A stretch of 34,581 nt of DNA from an uncultured Clostridia bacterium (GCA_944387885.1 CALXGR010000021.1:1-34581); one strand, 5' to 3'. Positions 5,633 to 13,611 are shown, numbered from the stretch's first letter. Numbers and translations: made by a program. Notes: generated by a model not told the origin, from the letters alone.

Positions 5633-7105
5633 TAAAAGCCTTTCCACCTTCACCTGTCCGGTAGCCACCCGTTCCCTGAATTCCCGGTCGTGTTCCACAA
5701 ATACCAGGGTTGGGCAGAATTCCAGGATCAACTGTTCCAGCTGGATGCGAGAGTACAGATCAATGTAATTGAGGGGTTCATCCCACAAGTACAGATGTGC
5801 CCTCTGGGAAAGACTCTGGGCCAGAAGCACCTTTTTCTTCTGGCCTGCGGAGTAAGACTCCAACGGCTCCCGAAATTGTTCCCGCTGAAAATTCAGCTTC
5901 CGGAGGATGGTCATAAAGAGACTTTCCTCCAGCTCCCTCTCTCGGGCAAATTCCTGAAGGGAGCCAGAGAGCGTTTCCATGCCCTGGGGCAGATAAGAGA
6001 CAACCAGCCTCGAAGCCAAGGTCACCACCCCCTTATGGGGCAGAGACTTCCCGGCAAGAAGGCGGAGAATGCTGCTTTTTCCTGCTCCATTCCCCCCGGT
6101 CAGCGCCAGTCTGTCCCCTGCTTCCAATTGAAAGGTCGCCGGGCTGCAGATCTGCCTGTCATCGTATACCGGAATCACCTGGGAAAAAGAAGCCATCTTT
6201 CCTCCCCTCCAAGGCAGCGGGTGAAGTTTCAGATCCTCCGCCTTCTCCACATTTTGGAGCAGGGCGGATTTTTCCTCCAGCGCCTTCTCCCTCCGCTGCT
6301 GGATGGATTTGGAGCGCTTCATCATCTTTGCGGATTTATGTCCCAGGTATCCCCGGTCCACGGGACCCGCTCCAAACTTTTCCCGCTCCCCCCGGCAGGA
6401 CCATGCCGCTGACCGGCGGGCTGACTGTGCCAGGTGGTCTATCTCCCGTCGCAGCCGTTGGTCCCGGGCCAGTTCGAAGGATTGCTGTCGCTCAAAGTTT
6501 TCCAGCCAGGATGAGTAGTTTCCTGCCTGGACCTGGATATCCTTTCGGTTGAAAGCCAAAATATGATCTACGCATCCGTCCAGGAACCTCCGGTCGTGCG
6601 AGACCAGGATGAATCCCTTCTTTCCTTTCAGGTACCGGGAAACCAGTTCCCGTCCCTGGTCATCCAGGTGGTTGGTAGGTTCGTCAATGAGAAGAAAGCG
6701 CCCCGGGTTTAAAAAGAGAGCCGCCAACAACACCTTGGTCTGCTCCCCTTGGGAAAGAGTGGCAAAAGACCGCTCCAAAACCGTCAGGTCCACTTCCAGG
6801 CTGGAAAGTTCCCGCTGGATTTCCCAGTCCTGGGCACAGGAACAAATTTTCCCCATGACCTGCCTGACGGAAAGGGTCTCCTCCACCTGATAGGGAAAAT
6901 AGTCAAACTCCACCGAGGTCTGGATGGTTCCCTGGTAAGGGTGCTTTCCCATAAGCAGCTGGAGAAAGGTGGTTTTTCCCCTGCCGTTTCTTCCAATAAA
7001 TCCCAGCTTCCAGTCAGTGTCCAGCTGGAAGGACAGGTCTTGAAAAAGATCCTCCATCCCTGAGGGATAGGAGAAGGTAAGGTTTTTTACCTGAATCAAA
7101 GACAT
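5630..7105 (-). CDS. ABC-F ribosomal protection protein, Lsa/CplR-like
   Basis: 491 residues, no membrane segments: two fused ATPase domains of the ABC-F class, which bind the ribosomal E site and dislodge antibiotics. Domain 1: GRNGRGKTT (38-46), signature LSQGEQTK, Walker B LLIDEPTNHLDD. A charged interdomain linker follows. Domain 2: GGNGAGKSS, signature YSAGQKKK, Walker B LYLWDEPLNYID. The opening MSLIQVKNLTFSYPSG and FQLDTDWKLGFIGRNGRGKTT, and the WDEPLNYID motif, are characteristic of Lsa-type and clostridial CplR proteins, which give lincosamide, streptogramin A and pleuromutilin resistance. GGGAGG lies 8 bases before the ATG, directly after an upstream terminator (7121-7160), which points to attenuation control. 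The class is sure; the resistance spectrum is inferred. Confidence 0.93.
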   Translation of the reverse strand: MSLIQVKNLTFSYPSGMEDLFQDLSFQLDTDWKLGFIGRNGRGKTTFLQLLMGKHPYQGTIQTSVEFDYFPYQVEETLSVRQVMGKICSCAQDWEIQRELSSLEVDLTVLERSFATLSQGEQTKVLLAALFLNPGRFLLIDEPTNHLDDQGRELVSRYLKGKKGFILVSHDRRFLDGCVDHILAFNRKDIQVQAGNYSSWLENFERQQSFELARDQRLRREIDHLAQSARRSAAWSCRGEREKFGAGPVDRGYLGHKSAKMMKRSKSIQQRREKALEEKSALLQNVEKAEDLKLHPLPWRGGKMASFSQVIPVYDDRQICSPATFQLEAGDRLALTGGNGAGKSSILRLLAGKSLPHKGVVTLASRLVVSYLPQGMETLSGSLQEFARERELEESLFMTILRKLNFQREQFREPLESYSAGQKKKVLLAQSLSQRAHLYLWDEPLNYIDLYSRIQLEQLILEFCPTLVFVEHDREFRERVATGQVKVERLL

Positions 7106-7120
7106 TTTTGGTTCCTCCCT

Positions 7121-7160
7121 GAAAAAAACAGAGCCGCAGGAAATCCGTTTCCCGCAGCTC
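7121..7160 (-). terminator. Attenuator in the ABC-F leader
   Basis: On the - strand a 13-pair stem (arms 7160-7148 and 7143-7131, two G-U pairs) with a TCCG-position loop (7144-7147) is followed by TGTTTTTTTC and then immediately by the ribosome site GGGAGG of the ABC-F gene. A complete intrinsic terminator between promoter and start codon means most transcripts should end early unless the hairpin is prevented. The competing antiterminator helix was not identified with confidence. Confidence 0.85.
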
Positions 7161-7289
7161 CGCAGCCAGACCCTGCCCTCCCTTTAGAATGGAAAAGGCC
7201 GGTAATAGGCAAAAAGGTGGGTTCCGTTTTCCTGCCATGGCAGAGCAGGACCGCTCCCCACTGGGAACGACCCTGTCTCTGATACCAAC

Positions 7290-7304
7290 TTAGCAAGAAA
7301 ACAT
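7290..7304 (-). CDS. Candidate 4-codon regulatory upstream ORF of the ABC-F leader
   Basis: ATG TTT TCT TGC TAA (M-F-S-C), preceded by GGGGTGAAGAG as a plausible ribosome site, about 35 bases after the predicted transcription start and 130 bases before the terminator hairpin. Very short upstream ORFs of this kind control several antibiotic-induced ABC-F genes by ribosome stalling. A competing possibility is a 78-codon frame (ATG at 7332, stop 7096-7098) that crosses the hairpin and ends 10 bases inside the ABC-F start, but it would begin only about 5 bases from the predicted transcript start and has no ribosome site. Confidence 0.4.
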   Translation of the reverse strand: MFSC

Positions 7305-7343
7305 CCGCAATCTCTTCACCCCATTTTCTCATCTCTGCTTCTG

Positions 7344-7372
7344 ACCATACCACAAACCTTCAAAAAAGGCAA
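7344..7372 (-). promoter_or_regulatory. Promoter of the ABC-F leader
   Basis: On the - strand TTGCCT (7367-7372), 17-base spacer, TATGGT (7344-7349) with TG just upstream (GTGGTATGGT). The predicted start near 7337 gives a leader of roughly 230 bases, long for this genome and consistent with regulation in the leader. Confidence 0.65.
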
Positions 7373-7440
7373 TCTTTTTTGTCCCCGGCCTTTCAAATTC
7401 CGGTGCCGAAAGGAAAGCCGACACGGCCCGGGCCGGTCAG

Positions 7441-7473
7441 AAAAAACCAAGCCCCGGAGGAAACCTCCGGGGC
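7441..7473 (-). terminator. Terminator of the XRE-DUF3169 operon
   Basis: Perfect 10-bp stem GCCCCGGAGG / CCTCCGGGGC (7451-7473) with a 3-base loop; on the - strand it is followed by TTGGTTTTTT (7441-7450). It starts 9 bases after the DUF3169 stop. Confidence 0.92.
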
Positions 7474-7481
7474 TGTTTTGT

Positions 7482-8240
7482 TTACAGGGGATCTCCTCCC
7501 CGTTCCTGCTTGATGGCGGTAACCGTGTAGACCACTTGCAGGGTAGCCCAGATAATCAGGGGCGGAAGGGTGGCAAAGAGTCCGGTGCCCATCATAAAGT
7601 TGGACACCGCCGTGACCAGCCACAAAATGGCGGCCACCTGGGCAGTGACAAAATAAGCTTTATAGCTGGCCTGACCGATTTTGGCCCGTTCTGCCTCGTC
7701 GCAGCTTTCCAGCCATTTTTTCTGAAATTTCAGGTCATAGACACTGCCCTGCTTTTCCGGGTTCATCCGGCGGGTCAGGTCCACCACCTTCTGCTGAAGC
7801 AGGACCACCAGCACCAGATCCAGACAGTACAGTACAATGGTCAGAAACATTCCCTGGTTGGTGCTGGCCATGTGGCAGGCCGACAGGAAGAAGCAGTCCA
7901 GGATAAAAGCCAGGTTGGAGAAAAGCAGGCTGTAATTCAGCTTTTCCTCGGCCTTGCGGGGAAGTTCTTCCTCCTCCCCATCCCAGCTTTGGAACAACTT
8001 ATTGGCCTTGCGGTAGAGCAGCCAGGCCGGCAGCACCAATGTGACCATAATGACGGGGATGCCCCAGGGAACTACCACTCCCAGCACTGCGAGGATGGTG
8101 TCCTGGGCATTTTCCAGGTTCTGTATTCCCAGAATCCCTCCGCAGAAGCCCAACAAACCGCCGCCCAGAGCCGACACCAGCAAAACCAGAATAAACTTGG
8201 GAAAGGCTTTTCTGTTTTCTCGTTCAACATTATCCTTCAT
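7482..8240 (-). CDS. DUF3169-type integral membrane protein
   Basis: 252 residues from the ATG at 8240. Six hydrophobic segments appear: two in the first 75 residues (FILVLLVSALGGGLLGFCGG; ILAVLGVVVPWGIPVIMVTL), two around the middle (LLFSNLAFILDCFFLSA; MFLTIVLYCLDLVLVVLL) and two near the end (AYFVTAQVAAILWLVTAV; LPPLIIWATLQVVYTV), with an acidic cytoplasmic loop EEEELPRKAEE. This fits the DUF3169 family, usually found beside an XRE regulator; the function is unknown. GAGGAGG is too close to the ATG at 8246 but well placed for 8240. The start lies inside the 3' end of the regulator gene, so translation is coupled. Confidence 0.78.
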   Translation of the reverse strand: MKDNVERENRKAFPKFILVLLVSALGGGLLGFCGGILGIQNLENAQDTILAVLGVVVPWGIPVIMVTLVLPAWLLYRKANKLFQSWDGEEEELPRKAEEKLNYSLLFSNLAFILDCFFLSACHMASTNQGMFLTIVLYCLDLVLVVLLQQKVVDLTRRMNPEKQGSVYDLKFQKKWLESCDEAERAKIGQASYKAYFVTAQVAAILWLVTAVSNFMMGTGLFATLPPLIIWATLQVVYTVTAIKQERGGDPL

Positions 8241-8448
8241 GGTCATTTTCCTCCTCGTAACTGAATATTTCCTCCACTGTCACCCCGCAGAGTTTGGCCA
8301 GCTTCAAAGCCAGGGTCACGGAGGGAGAGTAGTCTCCCCGCTCGATCTGGCTGATGGTCTGGCGGGATACCCCTGCCAGACGCCCCATCTCCTGCTGGTT
8401 CACCCCCAAGCGGGCTCTATGTTCCTTCAATCGATTGTACAGAGGCAT
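8230..8448 (-). CDS. XRE-family helix-turn-helix regulator (72 aa)
   Basis: A single Cro/CI-type HTH with little else: RLKEHRARLGVNQQEMGRLAGVSRQTISQIERGDYSPSV, then LALKLAKLCGVTVEEIFSYEEE. Proteins of this size act as dimers. The ATG at 8448 follows GGAGGTGG by 4 bases; the frame is open further upstream to 8622 but that would cover the promoter. The 3' end overlaps the DUF3169 gene by 11 bases. Three copies of an inverted repeat sit over its own promoter (8465-8537), so it very probably represses itself and the membrane protein; the signal is unknown. Confidence 0.92.
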   Translation of the reverse strand: MPLYNRLKEHRARLGVNQQEMGRLAGVSRQTISQIERGDYSPSVTLALKLAKLCGVTVEEIFSYEEENDHEG

Positions 8449-8464
8449 GGCGCCACCTCCATTC

Positions 8465-8537
8465 TGACAACTTTCCAAGTCAACTTGACAACTATTCTTG
8501 TCATCTTTAGGATAGCATTGACAAGGAAAGTTGTCAA
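8465..8537 (-). promoter_or_regulatory. XRE-DUF3169 promoter with three TGACAA-N6-TTGTCA operators
   Basis: Promoter on the - strand: TTGACA (8532-8537), 17-base spacer, TATCCT (8509-8514). Operators: 8519-8536 (perfect, covering the -35), 8486-8503 (perfect, just downstream of the start site) and 8465-8482 (one half is AAGTCA). Centres are 21 and 33 bases apart, close to two and three helical turns, so bound dimers would face the same side. This is the layout of an autorepressor with cooperative binding. Confidence 0.85.
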
Positions 8538-8599
8538 TGCCTTTTTGAATTTTTCCCAAAAAATTTATTGGAACCAGGGGATGAAACCCGGAATTCTCC

Positions 8600-8669
8600 C
8601 GGTTGCAACCCTCGGTTGACAAAAAAGTGGGTCCGATTGGTAGCCTGCAACCGATTTTTTTGGTAGAAT
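8600..8669 (+). promoter_or_regulatory. Promoter region of the XRE-membrane protein gene
   Basis: TAGAAT (8664-8669) with upstream TG (TTGGTAGAAT) is the best -10; there is no good -35 at 17 bases. TTGACA at 8616-8621 pairs only with TAGCCT at 19 bases. CGGTTGCA (8600-8607) and TGCAACCG (8646-8653) are an inverted repeat flanking this, and GGTTGCAACC at 8601-8610 is itself a palindrome, so operator sites are likely. Confidence 0.45.
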
Positions 8670-8709
8670 CAAGCCAATGAAATCAACAAGCCAAAGGAGC
8701 TGTATCACC

Positions 8710-9690
8710 ATGACATTGGGAGAAAAAATCATAAAGCTGCGAAAGGGCCAGGGATGGAGCCAGGAAGAGCTGGCCGCCCGGCTGGATATTTCCCGCCAGG
8801 CTGTTTCCAAGTGGGAGTCCATGGCTTCCACCCCCGACCTGGATAAGATTCTGAAAATGAGCCAGCTGTTCGGGGTATCCACCGATTACCTTCTAAAGGA
8901 CGATGCTCCCCAGGAGGAAGGCTTTGCAGACCTTTCCCCCCGGGAGGAGGAGACCATTCCCACCATGTCCCTGGAGGAGGCCAATACTTATCTGGATGTT
9001 GCCGAGGCTGCCCACCGGAAGATCGCTCTGGGGGTAAGTCTTTGCATCCTCTGCCCTATTCCCCTTCTCTTTCTGACAGGCTGTGCCGAGTTCGGGTTCA
9101 TTCCCATGGGGGAAGACGCCGTTTCTGCCCTGGGAATCATTGCCCTTTTCTGCATTGTGGCTCTGGGGGTGGCTCTGATTCTGCCCAGCAGCATCAAAAT
9201 GGAGCAATACGAGTATCTGGAAAAGGAACCGTTGAACACCCAGTATGGGGTGGCCGGAATGGTGGAGAAAAAGAAGGAAGAGTTTGAGGACCGGTATCAC
9301 TCCGGGCTGGTCATTGGAATCCTTCTCTGCATCCTCAGTGTGGTGCCTTTGTTCGGCGCTGCCGCCCTGGAACGGGATTTTGCCGCAGTCTGCGGGGTCT
9401 GCCTTATGTTCTGCATGGTTTCCCTGGGCTGTCATTTCATTATTCTGGTGGCTTCCCGCTGGGGATGCTATCAGCGGCTGCTGGAGGAAGGAGACTACAC
9501 CCGGGAGCAAAAGGCTGAAAATGAACAGAACTCTCCCTTCACCGTATTCTACTGGTGTGTGACCGCCGCCATTTATCTGGCTGTCAGCTTCTATCTGGAT
9601 TCCTGGGAAACCACTTGGGCCATCTGGCCTGTGGCTGCCGTATTGTTTGTGGCCGCTCTGGCATTGAAAAAGATGATTTCCAAAAAATAA
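8710..9690 (+). CDS. XRE-family regulator fused to a membrane domain
   Basis: 326 residues. N-terminal HTH: EKIIKLRKGQGWSQEELAARLDISRQAVSKWES, then DLDKILKMSQLFGVSTDYLL (1-70). An acidic linker follows. The C-terminal half has hydrophobic stretches arranged in pairs: ALGVSLCILCPIPLLFLTG and ALGIIALFCIVALGVALIL; VIGILLCILSVVPLFGAAAL and VCLMFCMVSLGCHFIILVA; VFYWCVTAAIYLAVSFYL and AIWPVAAVLFVAALALKK. This architecture (XRE plus about six helices) is common in Firmicutes and places a DNA-binding domain at the membrane; the stimulus is unknown. AAAGGAG precedes the ATG at 8710 by 10 bases; an upstream ATG at 8677 overlaps that site and is rejected. Confidence 0.9.
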   Translation: MTLGEKIIKLRKGQGWSQEELAARLDISRQAVSKWESMASTPDLDKILKMSQLFGVSTDYLLKDDAPQEEGFADLSPREEETIPTMSLEEANTYLDVAEAAHRKIALGVSLCILCPIPLLFLTGCAEFGFIPMGEDAVSALGIIALFCIVALGVALILPSSIKMEQYEYLEKEPLNTQYGVAGMVEKKKEEFEDRYHSGLVIGILLCILSVVPLFGAAALERDFAAVCGVCLMFCMVSLGCHFIILVASRWGCYQRLLEEGDYTREQKAENEQNSPFTVFYWCVTAAIYLAVSFYLDSWETTWAIWPVAAVLFVAALALKKMISKK

Positions 9691-9710
9691 TATTCTCCTG
9701 CAACATATAA

Positions 9711-9753
9711 AGAGAAGGACCCCATGCCGGAGCATGGGGTCCTTCTCTTGCTT
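9711..9753. terminator. Terminator between the XRE-membrane gene and fruA
   Basis: 17-bp perfect stem AGAGAAGGACCCCATGC (9711-9727) / complement (9732-9748) with a CGGA loop. The tail is TTGCTTTAG on the + strand and TTATATGTT on the - strand: both are moderate, but the stem is very strong and probably serves both convergent genes. Confidence 0.85.
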
Positions 9754-9785
9754 TAGTTCTATTCAGGATTGGAGAATGTCGTTGA

Positions 9786-11702
9786 TTATTCCTGGACCGG
9801 CTTTTTCAGCAGGCTCAGGAGGAGTGCGCCCACGGCACTGCCCACAGCCAGAGCTACCAGGTAGAGGACTGCATTGCCCACCACAGGGAAGACAAAGATT
9901 CCGCCGTGAGGAGCACGGAGGGTGCAGCCGAAGAGCATGGACAGGGCACCGGCTACTGCGGAGCCTGCCACACAGCTGGGCAGGACCCGGAGGGGGTCAG
10001 CTGCTGCGAAGGGGATAGCGCCCTCGGAGATGAAGCAAAGGCCCATAATGTAGTTCACAAAGCCGTTCTTCCGTTCCTCGCTGGTCCACTTTTTGGGGCA
10101 GAAGGTGGTGGAGAGAGCAATGGCAATGGGAGGAACCATACCGCCTACCATAACGGCAGCCATTACATCGTAGGTTCCGGAGGAGAGGGCTGCAGTGCCG
10201 AAGACGTAGGCTGCCTTGTTGAAGGGGCCGCCCATATCAATGGACATCATGCCGCCGCAGATGGCGCCCAGCAGGATCTTGGAGGTGCCCCCCATGGTGT
10301 TCAGCCAGGCAGCGATGGCCTCGTTGATAAAGCCCATGACCGGGTTGACGGCGCACATGACCACGCCCATGACCAGCATACCGCCCAGGGGATAGATGAG
10401 CATGGGCCGGATTCCGTCCACACTGCTGGGAAGTTTTTCGGTAATGTTCTCCAGGAATTTCACCAGATAACCGGCTACAAAACCAGCCAGCAGAGCAGCC
10501 AGGAAGCCGCCGGAGATGCCGGAAGTCTGGCCTGCCAGAAGTCCGGAGAAACTGGTGCCGTTCATGGCCAGAACGCCACCCACAAAGCCTACGGCCAGAC
10601 CGGGACGGTCTGCAATGGACATGGCGATGTAGGCGGACAGGATGGGAAGCATATACCCGAAGGCTGCATTGCCTACCGTCTTGAAGAAGGCGGCCAGGGG
10701 GGTGTTCATACCAAAGTTGGCCGGGTCAATGGAGAAGTCGTCAAAGAGGAAGGCCAGGGCGATGAGGATACCGCCGCCCACCACAAAGGGAAGCATGTGG
10801 GAGACACCATTCATCAGGTGCTTGTAAACGGTATGTCCCAGGGTATCGCTTCCTGCGGTCTGGGCTGCGGGCTGGCCGCCCTTGGCCTGGAACACCGGCA
10901 CTTCCCCGCTCTCGATTTTCTGAATCAGTTCCTCCGGCTTGTGGATTCCGTCATCCACCCGGGTGAAGAGGACCGGCTTGCCGTGGAAGCGGGCGGTCTC
11001 CACATTCTTGTCGGCGGCTACAATAATACCGTCGCAGGCAGCGATCTCCTCAGGGGTGAGGATGTTCTTGGCTCCGCCGGAGCCGTTGGTCTCCACCTTG
11101 CAGGGCAGGCCCAGTTTTTCGCCAGCCTTGGTCAGGGCCTCGGCTGCCATGTAGGTGTGGGCAATGCCGGTGGGGCAGGCGGTAACGGCCAGGATCCGGT
11201 ATCCCTGGGGAGCCACCTGTTCCTGGGTGAAGCTCTCATCTCCGAACTGGGATTCCTCCTGAGCATCAATGAGCTTCAGGAACTCCTCAGGGGTCTTGGC
11301 TGCCCGCAGCTTTTCCACAAAATCTTCATGCATGAGCATCTGCATCATCCGGGCCAGCATATCCACATGGAGGCTGCCGTTCTCGGGAGCGGCGATCATA
11401 AAGAACAGATCGCTCTTTTCCTCGTCCTCCTGGTTATACTGCACCGGCTGGGCCAGCCGAAGGACGGCCAGGCTGGGCCGGGTGACACAGGCTGCCCGGG
11501 CGTGGGGAACGGTGATTCCGTTGTCCACATAGGTGGAAGCCTCTTCCTCCCGAGCGTAGATGGCGGCCTTGTAAGCGGCCTTGTCGGTAATGTTGCCATG
11601 GGTACACTGCAGCTCCACCAGAGTGTCAATGACCTGGTCCCGGCTAGCTGCGGCGCCGTCCAGAGCGATGGCCTGGACAGAGAACAATTCAGTAATCCGC
11701 AT
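9786..11702 (-). CDS. fruA: Fructose-specific PTS enzyme IIABC
   Basis: 638 residues. Imports fructose while phosphorylating it to fructose 1-phosphate. Domain order: IIA (1-150) with phospho-His67 in NGITVPHARA; IIB (about 167-265) with phospho-Cys176 in VTACPTGIAHTYMAAEAL; IIC membrane domain (about 285-638) opening VYKHLMNGVSHMLPFVVGGGILIAL with eight or more helices. Single-chain IIABC of this size is the usual Firmicutes FruA. GAGAGGATCACT precedes the ATG. It is the last gene of fruR-fruK-fruA, 57 bases after fruK, and needs only EI and HPr from elsewhere. Fructose specificity is supported by the neighbouring 1-phosphofructokinase. Confidence 0.96.
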   Translation of the reverse strand: MRITELFSVQAIALDGAAASRDQVIDTLVELQCTHGNITDKAAYKAAIYAREEEASTYVDNGITVPHARAACVTRPSLAVLRLAQPVQYNQEDEEKSDLFFMIAAPENGSLHVDMLARMMQMLMHEDFVEKLRAAKTPEEFLKLIDAQEESQFGDESFTQEQVAPQGYRILAVTACPTGIAHTYMAAEALTKAGEKLGLPCKVETNGSGGAKNILTPEEIAACDGIIVAADKNVETARFHGKPVLFTRVDDGIHKPEELIQKIESGEVPVFQAKGGQPAAQTAGSDTLGHTVYKHLMNGVSHMLPFVVGGGILIALAFLFDDFSIDPANFGMNTPLAAFFKTVGNAAFGYMLPILSAYIAMSIADRPGLAVGFVGGVLAMNGTSFSGLLAGQTSGISGGFLAALLAGFVAGYLVKFLENITEKLPSSVDGIRPMLIYPLGGMLVMGVVMCAVNPVMGFINEAIAAWLNTMGGTSKILLGAICGGMMSIDMGGPFNKAAYVFGTAALSSGTYDVMAAVMVGGMVPPIAIALSTTFCPKKWTSEERKNGFVNYIMGLCFISEGAIPFAAADPLRVLPSCVAGSAVAGALSMLFGCTLRAPHGGIFVFPVVGNAVLYLVALAVGSAVGALLLSLLKKPVQE

Positions 11703-11759
11703 AGTGATCCTCTCTTTCTGTATGGTCAGTGGCTTGTTTTACCGCTTTGGAAACTTGGT

Positions 11760-12665
11760 TCAGAACTGGGTCAGCAGCTGCTGGATGGTCTGGCGGTCGG
11801 CCAGTCCCAGGGAGAAGGCGGTGGCGCTGCCCGAGGCAGTTCCCAGGCGAAGGGCCCAGTCATAGTCCTTCCGCTCCATCCATCCGGCCAGGAATCCGGC
11901 CACCATGCTGTCTCCTGCGCCCACGCTGTTGATCACCTTTCCCTTTGGCACTCCTGCCCGGTGGGTATGACCTTCCTCGTCCAGAAGGAGGGCCCCGTCC
12001 CCGGCCATGCTTACCAGCACATTCCGGGCACCTTTTTCCTGGAGCTTGGCGGCGTAGTGGGCTACCTCTTCATCGTTTTTCAGCTCCACCCCGAAAATCT
12101 CCCCCAGCTCATGGTTGTTGGGCTTAATGAGGAAGGGCCGGTATTCCAGCACATTTACCAGCAGGTCCCGGGTGGCATCCACCGCCACCTCCACTCCCCG
12201 GCCTGCCAGCCGGGCCAGAATCTTCTGGTAGGTGTCCCCTGCCAGGCTGTTGGGGATGCTCCCTGCCAGCACCAGCACGTCTCCGGCTTTCAGGCCGTCC
12301 AGCTTTTCATACAACCGGTCCATATCCTCTTTCCCGATCCGGGGGCCGGTACCGTTGATCTCGCTTTCCTCGTCTGCCTTGATTTTCACATTGATCCGGG
12401 TGATGCCATCCTTGAGCCGGACAAAGTCGGTATGGATTCCCCGCTCTTTCAGGCCATCCTCCAGCCAGCGGCCGGTGGGGCCTGCCACAAATCCCAGGGC
12501 AGTGGTTTCATACCCCAGGACCCCCAGAACGGTGGAAACATTGATTCCCTTTCCTCCGAACTGGTACTCCTCCGCCACTGTCCGGTTCACCTGACCCAAG
12601 GCAAGACTGCCGGGAAGATGGACCAGGTAATCAATGGCAGGATTAAAGGTAACGGTGTAAATCAT
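11760..12665 (-). CDS. fruK: 1-phosphofructokinase
   Basis: 301-residue PfkB-family sugar kinase that converts fructose 1-phosphate to fructose 1,6-bisphosphate. The start MIYTVTFNPAIDYLV and FGGKGINVSTVLGVLG are typical of FruK/LacC; the C-terminal anion-hole motif SVGAGDSMVAGFLAG carries the catalytic Asp. Length is normal. AAAGGAGG ends 6 bases before the ATG and lies within the last codons of fruR; the genes are 2 bases apart, indicating translational coupling. Product of FruA is its substrate. Confidence 0.96.
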   Translation of the reverse strand: MIYTVTFNPAIDYLVHLPGSLALGQVNRTVAEEYQFGGKGINVSTVLGVLGYETTALGFVAGPTGRWLEDGLKERGIHTDFVRLKDGITRINVKIKADEESEINGTGPRIGKEDMDRLYEKLDGLKAGDVLVLAGSIPNSLAGDTYQKILARLAGRGVEVAVDATRDLLVNVLEYRPFLIKPNNHELGEIFGVELKNDEEVAHYAAKLQEKGARNVLVSMAGDGALLLDEEGHTHRAGVPKGKVINSVGAGDSMVAGFLAGWMERKDYDWALRLGTASGSATAFSLGLADRQTIQQLLTQF

Positions 12666-12667
12666 GG

Positions 12668-13441
12668 TTATTCCTCCTTTTCCCCTTGGCTGTCGCTTTC
12701 CTTAATGAGGGTGTAGCGGCGGTATTTTTCGTTGGGCAGATGATTGGTCACCATGGCGGCATCGGTAAGGGAGCAAATCACTGCCGGATAGACCTTGCCG
12801 AACTTGGTGTCATCCACCAAAAACCAGCTTTCCAATGCCCGGCCTACAGCCAGAGCCTTCAGGGCTGCTTCCTCCACATCAGGGGTGGTGAATCCACTGT
12901 CCAGGGACACTCCGTTGGCGCCCATAAAGGCTTTGGTAAAATTATACCGGCCAATACTGGTCATGGCGGCGGTTCCCACAATGGCCTCGGTGTTGGGGCG
13001 AATCTGCCCACCCGGCAGGTAGACCCGGCAGCCCTTCTGGGCCAGCAGCCGGGCATGGGCAATGCCGTTGGTCACGAAGGTGGCTCCAAGGGCTGGTCCC
13101 TGCAAAGCCTGCACCAGCTGAAGGGTGGTGCTGCCCGCATCCAGGTAGACAAAATCTTCCGGACCGATCAGCCCTGCTGCCAGCTTTGCAATGCTCTGCT
13201 TCTGGGCTACCGCCTGATGTTCCTTGGCAGACATGGATTCCTCACCGGTCACAAATGCGGCCTCCGGCAGGGTAGCTCCCCCGTGGACCCGGTTCACCCG
13301 CCCCTGCTGGTGGAGCAGCACCAGGTCCCGGCGGATGGTGGACTCGCTGGCATCCAGGGCTTCGCACAATTCCTGGACTGTTACCGACCGGCGGCGGGCC
13401 AGGATTCCCAGGATTTTCTCAAACCGTTCTTCCGCTAACAT
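12668..13441 (-). CDS. fruR: DeoR-family transcriptional regulator of the fructose operon
   Basis: 257 residues. N-terminal winged HTH: ERFEKILGILARRRSVTVQELCEALDASESTIRRDL, then LVLLHQQGRVNRVHGGATL, the DeoR signature region. The C-terminal sugar-phosphate sensor has the conserved DAGSTTLQLVQAL and VTNGIAHA. In this family fructose 1-phosphate commonly acts as inducer. ATG 13441 is preceded by AAAGGAG at 6 bases; an upstream ATG at 13459 has no such site. First gene of the operon; a repeated 14-bp motif in its promoter is the likely operator, so it probably autoregulates. Confidence 0.94.
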   Translation of the reverse strand: MLAEERFEKILGILARRRSVTVQELCEALDASESTIRRDLVLLHQQGRVNRVHGGATLPEAAFVTGEESMSAKEHQAVAQKQSIAKLAAGLIGPEDFVYLDAGSTTLQLVQALQGPALGATFVTNGIAHARLLAQKGCRVYLPGGQIRPNTEAIVGTAAMTSIGRYNFTKAFMGANGVSLDSGFTTPDVEEAALKALAVGRALESWFLVDDTKFGKVYPAVICSLTDAAMVTNHLPNEKYRRYTLIKESDSQGEKEE

Positions 13442-13517
13442 TTTTCGCTCCTTTCTCATTCACTCTTCCGGGTGGGGATTTGTGATTGGATTTGATTTCT
13501 TTTTCTTTGTTGACTTT

Positions 13518-13546
13518 AGAATACCACCATTTTCAGTCAAAGTCAA
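13518..13546 (-). promoter_or_regulatory. fru operon promoter with putative FruR operator
   Basis: On the - strand TTGACT (13541-13546), 17-base spacer, TATTCT (13518-13523). The motif TTTGACTGAAAATG (13528-13541, read on -) fills most of the spacer, where a bound repressor would block polymerase. Confidence 0.75.
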
Positions 13547-13611
13547 TCAAAATCATTCGAATTATCCACCAAATTCTTCCTTTCATTTTTGTGCAATCGT
13601 CCAGTTTTATT

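Noticed and set aside
7096..7353. 85-codon frame across the ABC-F leader as an ordinary protein gene
   Set aside because: It crosses the promoter's -10 and the attenuator hairpin and lacks a ribosome site; at most its 3' part (from 7332) is a regulatory leader frame.
9906..12716. 936-codon + strand open frame opposite fruA and fruK
   Set aside because: Shadow of fruA/fruK; Gly/His-rich composition typical of antisense translation.
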